NCBI GenBank assembly: GCA_023394045.1
Contig: JAEXBN010000017.1
Location: forward strand, 1-46,107
Source of the DNA: Bacillota bacterium
GTDB lineage: Bacteria; Bacillota; Clostridia; Tissierellales; Peptoniphilaceae
Length of the DNA stretch: 46,107 bases
Direction: 5' to 3'
The notes beneath the pieces were generated by a model, which ran no database searches, had not been told where the DNA came from, and saw only the letters and a list, made by a program, of their open reading frames with translations. A program made the translations under genes and the position numbers. This document shows, piece after piece, positions 1 to 8,613 of the stretch (position 1 is its first letter; each line of letters begins with the position of its first letter).

Positions 1-1
1 G

Positions 2-748
2 GATAAGCCGGTTCCTGAACAGTTTATCAATTACATGAAGAATCTGCTTCATGGTGATCTGGGAATTTCATTGCGCACCGGGCGCGAAATTGCCGTCGTG
101 ATCGGCGAATCGTTTGTGGTCTCTGCAAAAATCGGTTTAATGGCGGTTTTTGTTGCATTGATTTTCGGCATCCTCCTGGGAAGCGTTGCCGCACTGAAAC
201 GGAATCAGTGGCCGGATCGCGTCATCATTTTCTTCGTGACGCTTTTTACGGCCATGCCCAGTTTTGTCATGGGCTCCTTCTTCCTGCTGATTTTCAGCTT
301 GCAGCTGAAGTGGGTTCCCGTTTGGAGCACCTCCAATCCGAGCTATGTTTTGCCCGTGCTGGCTCTTTCATTGCCACCGATGGCTTATATCACACGCTTG
401 ACCAAGACCAGTATGCTGGATGTTCTCGGACAGGATTATATCCGCACGGCACAAGCGAAGGGGGTGGCGCGCTGGAAGATCATCTATGCGCATGCGCTCC
501 GCAATGCGTTGATTCCGGTCATTACCTACGTCGGGCCGCTGACGGCGAGCATCCTGACCGGAAGTCTCGTCATTGAGAAAATTTTTACGATTGGCGGATT
601 GGGATCGAAATTCGTCGACAGCATCGTCAATCGTGACTATCCGATGATTATGGGGACAACGATCTTTCTGGCGGCACTGATGATCTTTATGAACCTTTTG
701 AGCGACATCCTCTATAAAGTGGTTGATCCGCGCATCAAGTTGGATTAA
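2..748 (+). CDS. oppB: Oligopeptide ABC transporter permease OppB (5' partial)
   Basis: This is an inner-membrane permease subunit of a peptide importer. The reading frame is open from base 2, and the first residues (DKPVPEQFINYMKN) are internal OppB sequence, so the true start lies before the window; the ATG at base 35 is an internal methionine. The 248 visible residues contain several hydrophobic segments and the BPD_transp_1 coupling (EAA) loop, seen as AQAKGVARWKIIYAHALRNA, which docks on the ATPases. The C-terminus (KVVDPRIKLD) is typical of OppB/DppB. oppC follows after 9 bases, so the two are co-transcribed. Family assignment is secure; the substrate (oligopeptide, dipeptide or other) cannot be told from sequence. 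Confidence 0.93.
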   Translation, partial: DKPVPEQFINYMKNLLHGDLGISLRTGREIAVVIGESFVVSAKIGLMAVFVALIFGILLGSVAALKRNQWPDRVIIFFVTLFTAMPSFVMGSFFLLIFSLQLKWVPVWSTSNPSYVLPVLALSLPPMAYITRLTKTSMLDVLGQDYIRTAQAKGVARWKIIYAHALRNALIPVITYVGPLTASILTGSLVIEKIFTIGGLGSKFVDSIVNRDYPMIMGTTIFLAALMIFMNLLSDILYKVVDPRIKLD

Positions 749-757
749 GGAGAACGC

Positions 758-1834
758 ATGGCATCCAATTTCAACACACCGATTCCTCAAAAAAAGGCAT
801 GGAGCTTGCAGCAGGATCCTGCGCTGTTTGAAAAGGCGACGGATGAGGAAAAAAGGCAGCAGGACGTGATGGCGGAATCCACGACGTTTTTTCGGGATGG
901 AATGCGTAAACTTTTGCACAACCCGCTTGCTGTATTCAGTATGGTCGTGCTTGCGCTGATCATTGCCCTCATGATCATTGCGCCGATGGTGGTTCCCTAT
1001 GGCTATGAGGAGATTATCACGATCGATGGGGTACGCGATAATGGGGCAACCAATATGGCTCCGTTTGAGTATTCGGAACGCGAGCAGCAGGCGATTGCAA
1101 AAGGCGAGAAGATCTTTCCGCACATTCTCGGGACGGATGAACTGAGCCGAGATTATTTTATCCGCGTGGTGTATGGAACTCGCGTTTCCTTCCTGGTCGG
1201 TGTTTTCGCGAGTATTATGGTGCTCATTGTCGGCGTGATCTACGGTTCGATTTCGGGTTACGCCGGGGGCAAGGTCGACTTGATTATGATGCGCATCGTG
1301 GACATCATTTACAGTTTGCCTGATTTGCTGCTGATTATCTTGCTCTCCGTCGTTTTCCGAGAACGCATCAACGTCAATGGCGTTCCGTTCATTGGCAGCT
1401 TGGGGTCCAATATGATCGCCATGTTCTTAGTTTTTGGGCTTCTCTATTGGGTCGGGATGGCGCGTCTCGTGCGCGGGCAGATCTTTACGATTAAAGAAAA
1501 TGAATATGTTCTGGCCGCTAAAGTGAGTGGCGCGAAGCCGGGGCACATCATCCGGCGGCACATTCTTCCCAATACCATCAGCGTGATCATCATCTCGACC
1601 GCGCAGCAGATTCCTTCAGCGATTTTTACGGAATCCTATCTTTCGTTTATTGGCTTGGGGGTTGCACTGCCGATGCCTTCGCTTGGAAGCCTGGCAAACG
1701 CAGCGCGTTCCGGAATGCAGTCCTATCCCTGGAAGCTGGTTTTTCCAGCCGTCATGATTATTCTGATCGTTTTGTCGTTCAACCTGATCGGCGATGCGAT
1801 GCGCGATGCGTTCGATCCGAAACTGCGTAAGTGA
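758..1834 (+). CDS. oppC: Oligopeptide ABC transporter permease OppC
   Basis: This is the second permease subunit of the peptide importer and pairs with OppB in the membrane. The 358-residue protein has a cytoplasmic N-terminal stretch, a first membrane segment near residues 55-80, an external insertion, and the conserved LGTDELSRDYFIRVVYGTR motif that leads into the BPD_transp_1 domain. The coupling loop (AAKVSGAKPGHIIRRHILPN) lies near residues 250-270. It is longer than Gram-negative OppC (about 300) because of the insertion after the first helix, as in many Firmicute homologues. AAGGAGA stands just before the ATG. The stop codon lies close to the oppD ribosome-binding site, which indicates one operon. 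Confidence 0.95.
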   Translation: MASNFNTPIPQKKAWSLQQDPALFEKATDEEKRQQDVMAESTTFFRDGMRKLLHNPLAVFSMVVLALIIALMIIAPMVVPYGYEEIITIDGVRDNGATNMAPFEYSEREQQAIAKGEKIFPHILGTDELSRDYFIRVVYGTRVSFLVGVFASIMVLIVGVIYGSISGYAGGKVDLIMMRIVDIIYSLPDLLLIILLSVVFRERINVNGVPFIGSLGSNMIAMFLVFGLLYWVGMARLVRGQIFTIKENEYVLAAKVSGAKPGHIIRRHILPNTISVIIISTAQQIPSAIFTESYLSFIGLGVALPMPSLGSLANAARSGMQSYPWKLVFPAVMIILIVLSFNLIGDAMRDAFDPKLRK

Positions 1835-1848
1835 GGAAGGAAACCGAT

Positions 1849-2871
1849 ATGAACGAAGAACAGAATCAAAATACGCACACCCCGCTTTTAAGCGTCCGGA
1901 ATCTTCACACCTCGTTTTTTACGGATAAGGGTGAGGTTCGCGCAGTGAACGGCGTTTCCTTTAACTTGGAACCAGGCAAGGTTCTGGGCGTGGTCGGAGA
2001 ATCCGGATCAGGAAAATCGGTGACCGCGTATTCGATTATGCAGATTCTTGCACCGACGGGACACGTGACCGAAGGGGAAGTCCTCTACCGTGGAAAGGAT
2101 TTGTTAAAATTCTCAAAAAAAGAAATGAATCATTTTCGCGGGGATAAATGCAGCATCATTTTTCAGGATCCGATGACCAGCTTGAATCCCGTGTTTTCCG
2201 TCGGATACCAGCTTCAGGAGAGCCTGCGGCTGCATACGCACTATAAAGGCAAGGCGGAATCGCTGAAGCGCGCGATTGAGCTACTCGAGATGGTGGGGGT
2301 GAACGATCCGGAGAAGCGCATTAAACAGTATCCGTTTGAGCTTTCGGGCGGAATGCGTCAGCGCGTGATGATTGCGATGGCGCTGGCTTGCGAGCCGGAT
2401 ATTCTCATTGCGGACGAACCAACCACGGCGCTGGATGTGACCATTCAGGCTCAGATCTTGGATCTGATGAAAGAGCTTCAGGAAAAAATGGGAATGGCCA
2501 TCATCATGGTGACGCATGACCTGGGGGTCATTGCGACGATGTGCGATGAGATCATCGTCATGTATGGCGGAAGTGTCTGTGAACGCGGAACGGCGGATGA
2601 TATTTTCTATAATCCGCATCATGAATATACGAAGGGGCTGCTTCGTTCGATTCCTGATGTGGATAACATGAAGGAAAAGCTGCGTCCGATTGCCGGAAGT
2701 CCAATCAATATGATCAATCTTCCGGAGGGCTGCGCCTTCGCCAGCCGCTGCGACCAGGCAATGAAGATTTGTTTGAAACAGCACCCGGATGAAATGAAGG
2801 TCGGGGATACGCATTTTGCTTCCTGCTGGATGAATGTAAAAAATAATGAGGGGGTGCAGAATGAGCAGTGA
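1849..2871 (+). CDS. oppD: Oligopeptide ABC transporter ATP-binding protein OppD
   Basis: This is one of the two ATPases that power peptide import at the inner face of the membrane. Visible motifs are Walker A (GESGSGKS), the ABC signature (LSGGMRQR), Walker B (ILIADEPTTALD) and the H-loop (VTHDLG). The C-terminal oligopeptide/dipeptide extension carries spaced cysteines (CAFASRCDQAMKIC), as in OppD/DppD proteins. I chose the ATG at 1849 (340 residues) because GAGGAAGG at 1833-1840 sits 8 bases upstream; an in-frame GTG at 1831 overlaps the oppC stop and has no suitable site. The 3' end overlaps oppF by 11 bases. Confidence 0.95.
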   Translation: MNEEQNQNTHTPLLSVRNLHTSFFTDKGEVRAVNGVSFNLEPGKVLGVVGESGSGKSVTAYSIMQILAPTGHVTEGEVLYRGKDLLKFSKKEMNHFRGDKCSIIFQDPMTSLNPVFSVGYQLQESLRLHTHYKGKAESLKRAIELLEMVGVNDPEKRIKQYPFELSGGMRQRVMIAMALACEPDILIADEPTTALDVTIQAQILDLMKELQEKMGMAIIMVTHDLGVIATMCDEIIVMYGGSVCERGTADDIFYNPHHEYTKGLLRSIPDVDNMKEKLRPIAGSPINMINLPEGCAFASRCDQAMKICLKQHPDEMKVGDTHFASCWMNVKNNEGVQNEQ

Positions 2872-3823
2872 GTTCCTCGTTGATGTCAGAAATTTGAAAC
2901 AATATTTTCCCATCCGTGTGGGAACCTTTAAGACCGTTCCGCTGAAAGCGGTTGATGGCGTGAGCTTTCAGATCAAACCGGGCGAAACGCTGGGGCTTGT
3001 CGGTGAATCCGGATGCGGAAAAACCACGGTGGGTCGGAGTTTGCTTCGCCTCTATGAGCCGACGGACGGGGAGTTTTACTTCGATGGCCAGCTCGTCAGC
3101 TCCAAGAATATCGCTCATCTGCGCCGCGAGATGCAGATGGTTTTCCAAGACCCGTATTCTTCGCTGAATCCGCGCATGACGGTGGAAGATATTATCGGAG
3201 AACCTCTGGATGTCTACCACCTATACGAAAATCGCCAGGATCGCCACGAAAAGATCCTTCATCTGATGGATCTGGTCGGTCTGAACGCGGAACATGCGAC
3301 GCGTTATGCGCATGAGTTTTCAGGTGGTCAGCGTCAGCGCATCGGGATCGCCCGCGCGCTGTCCGTTGAGCCGAAATTCATCGTTTGCGATGAGCCGGTA
3401 TCGGCGCTGGATGTCTCCATTCAGGCGCAGGTGATCAACATGTTTGAAGAACTCCAGGAGAAATTAGGGGTTGCCTATTTGTTCATCGCGCATGATCTTC
3501 TTGTGGTGCACCATATCTCTAACCGTATCGCGGTCATGTATCTGGGAAGAATTGTCGAAATTGCGGACGCGGATGAGCTTAATGCGCATCCCATTCATCC
3601 CTACTCGATGAGCCTCTTGTCCGCTGTTCCGATTCCAGACCCCAAACGCGCCCGGGAGAGCCAGCGCATGCATTTGGAGGGAGACGTGCCCAGCCCGCTC
3701 CGGATGCCGAGCGGATGCGCGTTTCGCACCCGTTGTCCCTATGCGACAGCCAAATGTGCGGAAGAAACTCCGGCCTTAGTCGATCGGGGAAATGATCATA
3801 AAGTTGCATGTTGGGTAAAATAA
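2861..3823 (+). CDS. oppF: Oligopeptide ABC transporter ATP-binding protein OppF
   Basis: This is the partner ATPase of OppD. The 320-residue product has Walker A (GESGCGKTT), the signature FSGGQRQRIGIARAL, Walker B (FIVCDEPVSALD), the H-loop (IAHDL) and a C-terminal oligopeptide-transporter extension with a cysteine cluster (CAFRTRCPYATAKC). The start at 2861 follows a GAGGGGG run at 2848-2854; an ATG 15 bases upstream lies inside this signal and is unlikely. The gene overlaps oppD by 11 bases, which suggests translational coupling. A gap of 112 bases separates it from the binding-protein gene. Confidence 0.95.
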   Translation: MSSEFLVDVRNLKQYFPIRVGTFKTVPLKAVDGVSFQIKPGETLGLVGESGCGKTTVGRSLLRLYEPTDGEFYFDGQLVSSKNIAHLRREMQMVFQDPYSSLNPRMTVEDIIGEPLDVYHLYENRQDRHEKILHLMDLVGLNAEHATRYAHEFSGGQRQRIGIARALSVEPKFIVCDEPVSALDVSIQAQVINMFEELQEKLGVAYLFIAHDLLVVHHISNRIAVMYLGRIVEIADADELNAHPIHPYSMSLLSAVPIPDPKRARESQRMHLEGDVPSPLRMPSGCAFRTRCPYATAKCAEETPALVDRGNDHKVACWVK

Positions 3824-3857
3824 GCGATAATGAAAGCAGAAAATCATTTCGGTGAAC

Positions 3858-3880
3858 ACAGGATCATGACTCGTTCCTGT
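3858..3880 (+). other. Small hairpin between oppF and oppA
   Basis: ACAGGA (3858-3863) can pair with TCCTGT (3875-3880) across an 11-base loop in the 112-base gap before the binding-protein gene. There is no T-tract, so it is not an intrinsic terminator. Such stems between transporter and binding-protein genes sometimes act in mRNA processing or stability, which is inference here. Confidence 0.3.
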
Positions 3881-3935
3881 TTCATAGAACCACCAGGCAA
3901 AGGAAGAACGTAGCACGGAAACCAAGGAGGCAACT

Positions 3936-5702
3936 TTGAAAACAAAAAGAGCGGCGACAATTTTGGCGTGTGCTTTGATGGCATTCACGCTGGCTGCCTG
4001 CGGAAACAGCGGCAGCAATGACGCTTCCAAGGCGTCAGACAATGCGGCAACGAGCGATGTTGCAAATACCGATGCAGGAAATAAATCGGGAAAAGAATCG
4101 GCTCCGGATTGGAAGCCGTATGATGATCTGGTTGCTCAGATCAAAATGGAGCAAGATGGCGCAAAACGTGAAGCGCTGATGCACCAGGCAGAGGACATGC
4201 TGATGGATAGCGGCGCGGTGATTCCTCTGTATTTCTACAATGATCTTTATCTGGAGAAACAGGGTTTTGCAGGCGACTATGCGACTGTTTTTGGTACAAA
4301 ATATTTTATGTACACGACCAAAGATGGGCAGCCGATCGATGTCATGAAGATCAATTTGGCTTCGGAGCCGGATCATCTGGATCCTGCATTGAACACGACG
4401 GTGGATGGTGCCTCGCTGGCATCCAATTCGTTCGTCGGTCTCTATATGCCGGATAAAACAAATCCGTCGGCTTACGTTCCGGCCATGGCGGCAGAGATGC
4501 CGCAAGTCAGCGACGATGGTCTGACCTACACGATCAAGATGAAATCGGATCTGAAGTGGAGCGATGGAACACCGCTCACGGCGAACGACTTCGTTTATTC
4601 TTGGAAACGTGGAGCCAATCCGGACACGGCTTCGGATTATGCCTACCTCTTTGATGTGTTTGCTCAGGGAGAAGATGGCACCATCGATGTTTCGGCACCA
4701 GATGATACGACGCTGACCTTCAAACTGAAGGCGCCGACGAGCTACATGATGAATCTGTTGGCGTTCCCGATCTTCATGCCGGTTCCGCAGGCAGCTGTGG
4801 AAGCCGCTTCGGATTGGCAGACCAACCCGGGCTCCTGGGCAGCTGAAGCTGGGTTCGTCAGCAACGGTGCGTACACGCTCAAAGAATGGAAACACAACGA
4901 ATCGATGACCTACGTGAAGAATCCGAATTACTTTGATGCGGACAACGTCACGGTCAACGAGCTGCATTTCATGCTGAGCGCAGATGATACGGCGATTCTG
5001 GCTGCCTTCACCTCCGGCGATATCGATTATGCAGATACGGTTCCGACCGGTGAAGTGGCGAACCTGAAGTCCACGCCGGAATTCCATGTGATTCCGAACC
5101 TCGGCACCTACTATGTTGGCTTCAATGTCAATAGCCCGATGTTTGCAGGCAAGACGGTGGATCAGGCGAAGGCGATGCGCAAAGCGATCAATCTGTTGAT
5201 CGATCGTCAGTTCATCGTTGACACGATTGGCCAGACTGGCCAGGAAGTGGCAACATCCTTTGTTCCGACGGGAATCAGCGATGGACACGGCGGCGAGTAT
5301 CGCAACAACGATGCGGATTATAGCTATCCGGTTCCGGATGCCAAGGGATATTTTGAAAACAAAGTGGATATTCCGCAAGCGATCGAGCTGCTGAAACAGG
5401 CTGGATATAAGTTTGATGACAACAATATGCTTTCGGCAGAGACACCGCTGAATATCAAATATCTGACGAATGAAGGAAGCGGTCATGAAGCGATTGCTCA
5501 GGCGATTCAGCAGAATGTTGCCGCTGTCGGCATTACGATGGATATTTCCACCGAGGATTGGCAGACGTTCTTGAATGACCGCAAGGCAGGAAACTATGAT
5601 GTCGGCCGCAATGGTTGGTTGGCGGATTTTGATGATCCGGTCAACTTCCTTGAGCTTGCGATTTCCTCATCGGGAAATAACGATATGCAGCTTGGTAAAT
5701 AA
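3936..5702 (+). CDS. oppA: Peptide-binding lipoprotein (OppA/SBP_bac_5 family), apparently circularly permuted
   Basis: This is the extracellular substrate-binding lipoprotein of the transporter encoded just upstream. The TTG start is chosen because AAGGAGG at 3924-3930 lies 5 bases before it and a signal peptide follows directly, with lipobox LAAC and lipidated Cys22. A polar linker spans residues 23-56. Residues about 57-129 (YDDLVAQIK, KREALMHQAEDMLM, VIPLYFYNDLYL) have the sequence that normally forms the C-terminal end of OppA proteins. The usual N-terminal start (INLASEPDHLDPAL) comes only at about 138-152, and the protein stops at SSGNNDMQLGK, just where that C-terminal element would normally follow. 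At 588 residues the total content is that of a whole OppA, in permuted order. A terminator follows. Confidence 0.9.
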   Translation: MKTKRAATILACALMAFTLAACGNSGSNDASKASDNAATSDVANTDAGNKSGKESAPDWKPYDDLVAQIKMEQDGAKREALMHQAEDMLMDSGAVIPLYFYNDLYLEKQGFAGDYATVFGTKYFMYTTKDGQPIDVMKINLASEPDHLDPALNTTVDGASLASNSFVGLYMPDKTNPSAYVPAMAAEMPQVSDDGLTYTIKMKSDLKWSDGTPLTANDFVYSWKRGANPDTASDYAYLFDVFAQGEDGTIDVSAPDDTTLTFKLKAPTSYMMNLLAFPIFMPVPQAAVEAASDWQTNPGSWAAEAGFVSNGAYTLKEWKHNESMTYVKNPNYFDADNVTVNELHFMLSADDTAILAAFTSGDIDYADTVPTGEVANLKSTPEFHVIPNLGTYYVGFNVNSPMFAGKTVDQAKAMRKAINLLIDRQFIVDTIGQTGQEVATSFVPTGISDGHGGEYRNNDADYSYPVPDAKGYFENKVDIPQAIELLKQAGYKFDDNNMLSAETPLNIKYLTNEGSGHEAIAQAIQQNVAAVGITMDISTEDWQTFLNDRKAGNYDVGRNGWLADFDDPVNFLELAISSSGNNDMQLGK

Positions 5703-5727
5703 ACGAGTCCATTGGCGATGCCAATTG

Positions 5728-5770
5728 AACGGACGGCACTCACATTTTGTGGGTGCCGTTCGTTTATTAT
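5728..5770 (+). terminator. Intrinsic terminator after oppA
   Basis: A 16-base arm (5728-5743) pairs with 5749-5764, with a few G-T pairs, around a 5-base loop, and a T-rich tail follows (TTTATTAT). It closes the opp operon. A small palindrome (ATTGGC-gat-GCCAAT, 5711-5725) stands just before it. Confidence 0.85.
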
Positions 5771-5813
5771 GGAAAAGAAATAAACGTTTTGTGGTTGATG
5801 AGAGGAGAAGGGA

Positions 5814-6665
5814 ATGAATGCCTTTGATCGGGTTGAGCAATGCGTTTCACAAATCAGAGAAAAAATCCAGATCGTTCCACGCGTCGGCGTGGTCTTGGGA
5901 TCCGGGTTGGGCGCCCTGGCAGATCAGGCGGAGCAAGCAGTGAGCATTCCTTATTCTGAGATTGAGGGATTTCCGGTGTCCACAGCTCCCGGACATGTTG
6001 GGCGCTACGTCGTGGGGCAGCTGGAAGGGATACCGGTGATTCTGATGCAGGGCCGCATCCACCTGTATGAAGGCTATGATGTGGAAACTTCTGTACTTCC
6101 CGTCCGCGTCATGATTCGTCTGGGCATTCAAGCGCTGGTTTTGACCAATGCAGCGGGGGCCATTCGCGAGGATATTGAAATTGGAGATTTTTGTTTGCTG
6201 CGGGATCATATCTCCTCCTTTGTCCCTTCACCCTTGCGCGGCGCCAATGAGGATCGTTGGGGCGTTCGCTTTCCGGATATGAGCGAGGTCTACAATGCGC
6301 CGCTGCGTGAGCAGATGCGCTTGGCTGGGGAACAGTCGGCGTGTCGGATGCATGAGGGAGTTTATGTGCAGCTTCAGGGACCTGCTTATGAAACACCGGC
6401 GGAAATTCGCATGCTGCGTGCGCTGGGAGCGGATCTGGTGGGAATGAGCACGGTCATTGAAGCTCAGGCAGCGCATCATATGGGAGTCCCGCTTGTTGCC
6501 GTTTCGCTGGCAAGCAATAAGGCGGCAGGATTGGGCAGCGCACTGAGCGAGGACGATGTGATTCGCACGGGCGAGCGGTCTGCAGAAAAATTTCAGAGGA
6601 TGATTCGCGAATTTTTGCGTTCCTTGGCAAAGAGCAGGAAAAAGTACGAAAAAGAAACAAAATAA
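5814..6665 (+). CDS. Purine nucleoside phosphorylase (trimeric type)
   Basis: The enzyme splits inosine/guanosine with phosphate to free base and ribose-1-phosphate in cytoplasmic purine salvage. The 283-residue length is normal for the PNP/MTAP class. Visible motifs are the phosphate loop VLGSGLG (27-33), PGHVGR (59-64), TNAAG (111-115), the base-site glutamate in GPAYET (E193), MSTVIEA (211-217, where many homologues have MSTVPE) and the specificity asparagine in SLASNKAAG (N235). Asn at this position suggests 6-oxopurine preference. GAGAGGAGAAGG precedes the ATG. It stands between the opp terminator and the citrate-lyase regulator and may be its own short unit. Confidence 0.93.
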   Translation: MNAFDRVEQCVSQIREKIQIVPRVGVVLGSGLGALADQAEQAVSIPYSEIEGFPVSTAPGHVGRYVVGQLEGIPVILMQGRIHLYEGYDVETSVLPVRVMIRLGIQALVLTNAAGAIREDIEIGDFCLLRDHISSFVPSPLRGANEDRWGVRFPDMSEVYNAPLREQMRLAGEQSACRMHEGVYVQLQGPAYETPAEIRMLRALGADLVGMSTVIEAQAAHHMGVPLVAVSLASNKAAGLGSALSEDDVIRTGERSAEKFQRMIREFLRSLAKSRKKYEKETK

Positions 6666-6744
6666 AAGGGCGTTGTTTGTCTGCAAAGGAAAAAGGGTAC
6701 TTTAAGAAAAACAAAATTTACAGGGAATGCTGGAGGAATAAACA

Positions 6745-7413
6745 ATGTATGAAGAAGAGACTCTTTCCGAGCAGGTTTATCAGCGCTTGACGAATGAAAT
6801 TAAAAAAGGTACTTGGGAGATCGGGAAGCATCTGAATGAAAAGAGGATCGCCGAGTCTCTTCATGTATCGCGCACCCCGGTTCGCTGGGCGCTCAAGCGA
6901 ATTTATGATGCCGGGCTTTTGGACTATGATAAAAATCATGGATATCGAATTAAGCTGATTACGCCGCGGGATGTGAGAGAGATTTATGCCATTCGGAATG
7001 CCTTGGATGTCCTTGCCTTTACCGAAGCCGCAAAGGCGATGAGCGAAGAGGAGTATGAGGCGATTCGCGATCTGGTTCGGCGCTCCCGCGAGGCGGTGGA
7101 ATCGGACAACTTAGATGACTTAATGAACCTCTCTTCGGAATTTAACCGGGCGGTGTATACAGCAGCAAAGATGCCGCGCCTGCTGATGTTTCAGATGGAT
7201 CTCCAGAGCGTGCTTTGGAGTTTTCGCGCCATTTCGTTTGAAGCGAAGTTGAGCCGCCGGAAGCTGGCGGTGGAAGAACATGAACAATTGCTTGAAGCCA
7301 TGCATAAAAAAGAGTTGGATCGGCTCCCCGTGCTGCTCCAAGAGCATTTGAACCGTTCGGAGTCCTATATTCTTCAGGTTCTGGAAGAAGAACGCGGGTG
7401 GACAGAAGAATGA
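6745..7413 (+). CDS. GntR-family transcriptional regulator (FCD/FadR subfamily)
   Basis: This is a probable DNA-binding repressor or activator. The 222-residue protein has an N-terminal winged helix-turn-helix (ESLHVSRTPVRWALKRIYDAGLL, about residues 36-58) and an all-helical C-terminal FCD ligand domain from about residue 75 (IYAIRNALDVLAFTEAA onward, with histidine-bearing helices such as EHEQLLEAMHKKE and LLQEHL). GGAGGA lies 10 bases before the ATG. citD starts 10 bases after its stop, so it is very likely co-transcribed with citDEF and responds to citrate or a related organic acid; that role is inferred from position. Confidence 0.9.
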   Translation: MYEEETLSEQVYQRLTNEIKKGTWEIGKHLNEKRIAESLHVSRTPVRWALKRIYDAGLLDYDKNHGYRIKLITPRDVREIYAIRNALDVLAFTEAAKAMSEEEYEAIRDLVRRSREAVESDNLDDLMNLSSEFNRAVYTAAKMPRLLMFQMDLQSVLWSFRAISFEAKLSRRKLAVEEHEQLLEAMHKKELDRLPVLLQEHLNRSESYILQVLEEERGWTEE

Positions 7414-7423
7414 GGAGAAGGCG

Positions 7424-7720
7424 ATGGAAATCAAGCACTTTGCAACAGCGGGAACGCTGGAATCCAGCGACTGCCTCGTGACCTTGGAGCCCTCTGCTGA
7501 GGGAAACCACATTGAATGTTCCAGTCCGGTGATTCGCCAATATGGCGAAGCGATTCGCGCCACCATCGAGGACGTATTAAACCGCTTGGATGTCCATGGA
7601 GTGAAGTTGATGTTGCAGGATAAAGGCGCACTCGATTGCACGATTCGTTCACGGGTGCAGACCGCCGTGCTGCGCGCCGCCGATCGGACGGATCACTTGC
7701 CTTGGGGGACTGCATTATGA
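7424..7720 (+). CDS. citD: Citrate lyase acyl-carrier protein (gamma subunit) CitD
   Basis: CitD carries the phosphoribosyl-dephospho-CoA arm on which citrate lyase swaps acetyl for citryl groups. The 98-residue length fits the family. The prosthetic-group serine is visible in AGTLESSD (Ser14). GGAGAAGG precedes the ATG at normal distance. The stop overlaps the citE start as ATGA, so translation is coupled. The enzymes that make and attach the arm (CitG, CitX) are not in this window. Confidence 0.95.
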   Translation: MEIKHFATAGTLESSDCLVTLEPSAEGNHIECSSPVIRQYGEAIRATIEDVLNRLDVHGVKLMLQDKGALDCTIRSRVQTAVLRAADRTDHLPWGTAL

Positions 7721-8613
7721 TGGCGAACCATTTGCGTCGAACCATGATGTTTTTGAACGGACAGCGTGCTTCCTTGGTGAAGGATGCCTATATTTATGCG
7801 CCGGATTGCGTGCTGTTGGATTTGGAGGACGCCGTCAGTCCGAAGGAAAAAGATTCTGCCCGTGTGCAGCTTTACAATACGCTGAAGTATGTGGATTATG
7901 GCCAGGTTGAGCGTTGGGTGCGCATCAATGCCGTGGGGACTCCATATTACAAAGAAGATATCCGGATGGCGGTGGCTGCGGGGGCGGAGGGCATTCGCCT
8001 GCCCATGACGGAAACGGTGGAGGAAGTCCAAGAGGTGGAGCGCCTCATTGCGGACGCCGAACAGGAATTTGATGTGGAGCCTGGGAGGACGATGATGATG
8101 TCGGCGATCGAATCTCCGTTGGGTTTGATTCATTGCTATGACATCTGCACGGCAACGCCGCGGATGATGGGAGTCGCGCTGTCCGCCGGAGATTTTCGGC
8201 GAACCATGCATGCTCGTACTACAAAGACGGGGGAAGAGCTTTTTGTTGCCCGCTCCCAGCTTCTGATCGCCGCGCGCGCGGCTGGCGTGATGGCATTTGA
8301 TACGGTCTATACCGATCTTTCGGATATGGAAGGGCTGCGTCGGGAGACTCAGCTCATCTATGATATGGGCTTTGATGGAAAGTCGCTGATCAGCCCGAAG
8401 CAGATTAAGACGATTCATGAGGTTTTCACCCCGACGCAGAAAGAGATTGAGCGGGCAGAGCACATTGTGGAAGCGGTTTTGGAAAATGAAAAGCGGGGCA
8501 TTGGCGTGATGGTGGTGGATGGTCAGATGATCGACATCGCTCATGTTGAGGGGGCGAAACGCACGCTGCAGTTTGCTCAGGCGGCGGGAAAATACAAGGG
8601 GGATCTGGTATGA
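7717..8613 (+). CDS. citE: Citrate (pro-3S)-lyase beta subunit CitE
   Basis: The beta subunit cleaves citryl-ACP to oxaloacetate and acetyl-ACP. The protein is a TIM-barrel of the HpcH/HpaI/CitE family with VLLDLEDAV (32-40), the RINAVGT strand, an SAIESPLGL segment with the metal-site glutamate, and SPKQI near the C-terminus. I start it at the ATG at 7717 (298 residues), 6 bases after GGGGGA and overlapping the citD stop by 4 bases. A longer reading frame back into citD is not used because the family starts near RRTMMFLNG. It overlaps citF by 4 bases. Confidence 0.95.
   Translation: MMANHLRRTMMFLNGQRASLVKDAYIYAPDCVLLDLEDAVSPKEKDSARVQLYNTLKYVDYGQVERWVRINAVGTPYYKEDIRMAVAAGAEGIRLPMTETVEEVQEVERLIADAEQEFDVEPGRTMMMSAIESPLGLIHCYDICTATPRMMGVALSAGDFRRTMHARTTKTGEELFVARSQLLIAARAAGVMAFDTVYTDLSDMEGLRRETQLIYDMGFDGKSLISPKQIKTIHEVFTPTQKEIERAEHIVEAVLENEKRGIGVMVVDGQMIDIAHVEGAKRTLQFAQAAGKYKGDLV

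Noticed and set aside
4035..5486. Long reverse-strand open frame opposite the peptide-binding protein gene
   Set aside because: It lies wholly antisense to a clear OppA-family gene, has no ribosome-binding site and no recognisable domain; it reflects codon bias of the real gene.
3936..5702. Two frameshifted or fused OppA fragments instead of one permuted protein
   Set aside because: The frame is continuous with a single signal peptide and each OppA segment occurs once, so simple frameshift or tandem duplication does not explain the order.
7636..7716. Longer CitE start inside citD
   Set aside because: The extension is out-of-frame citD sequence, and the 7717 ATG has a good ribosome-binding site and family-typical N-terminus.
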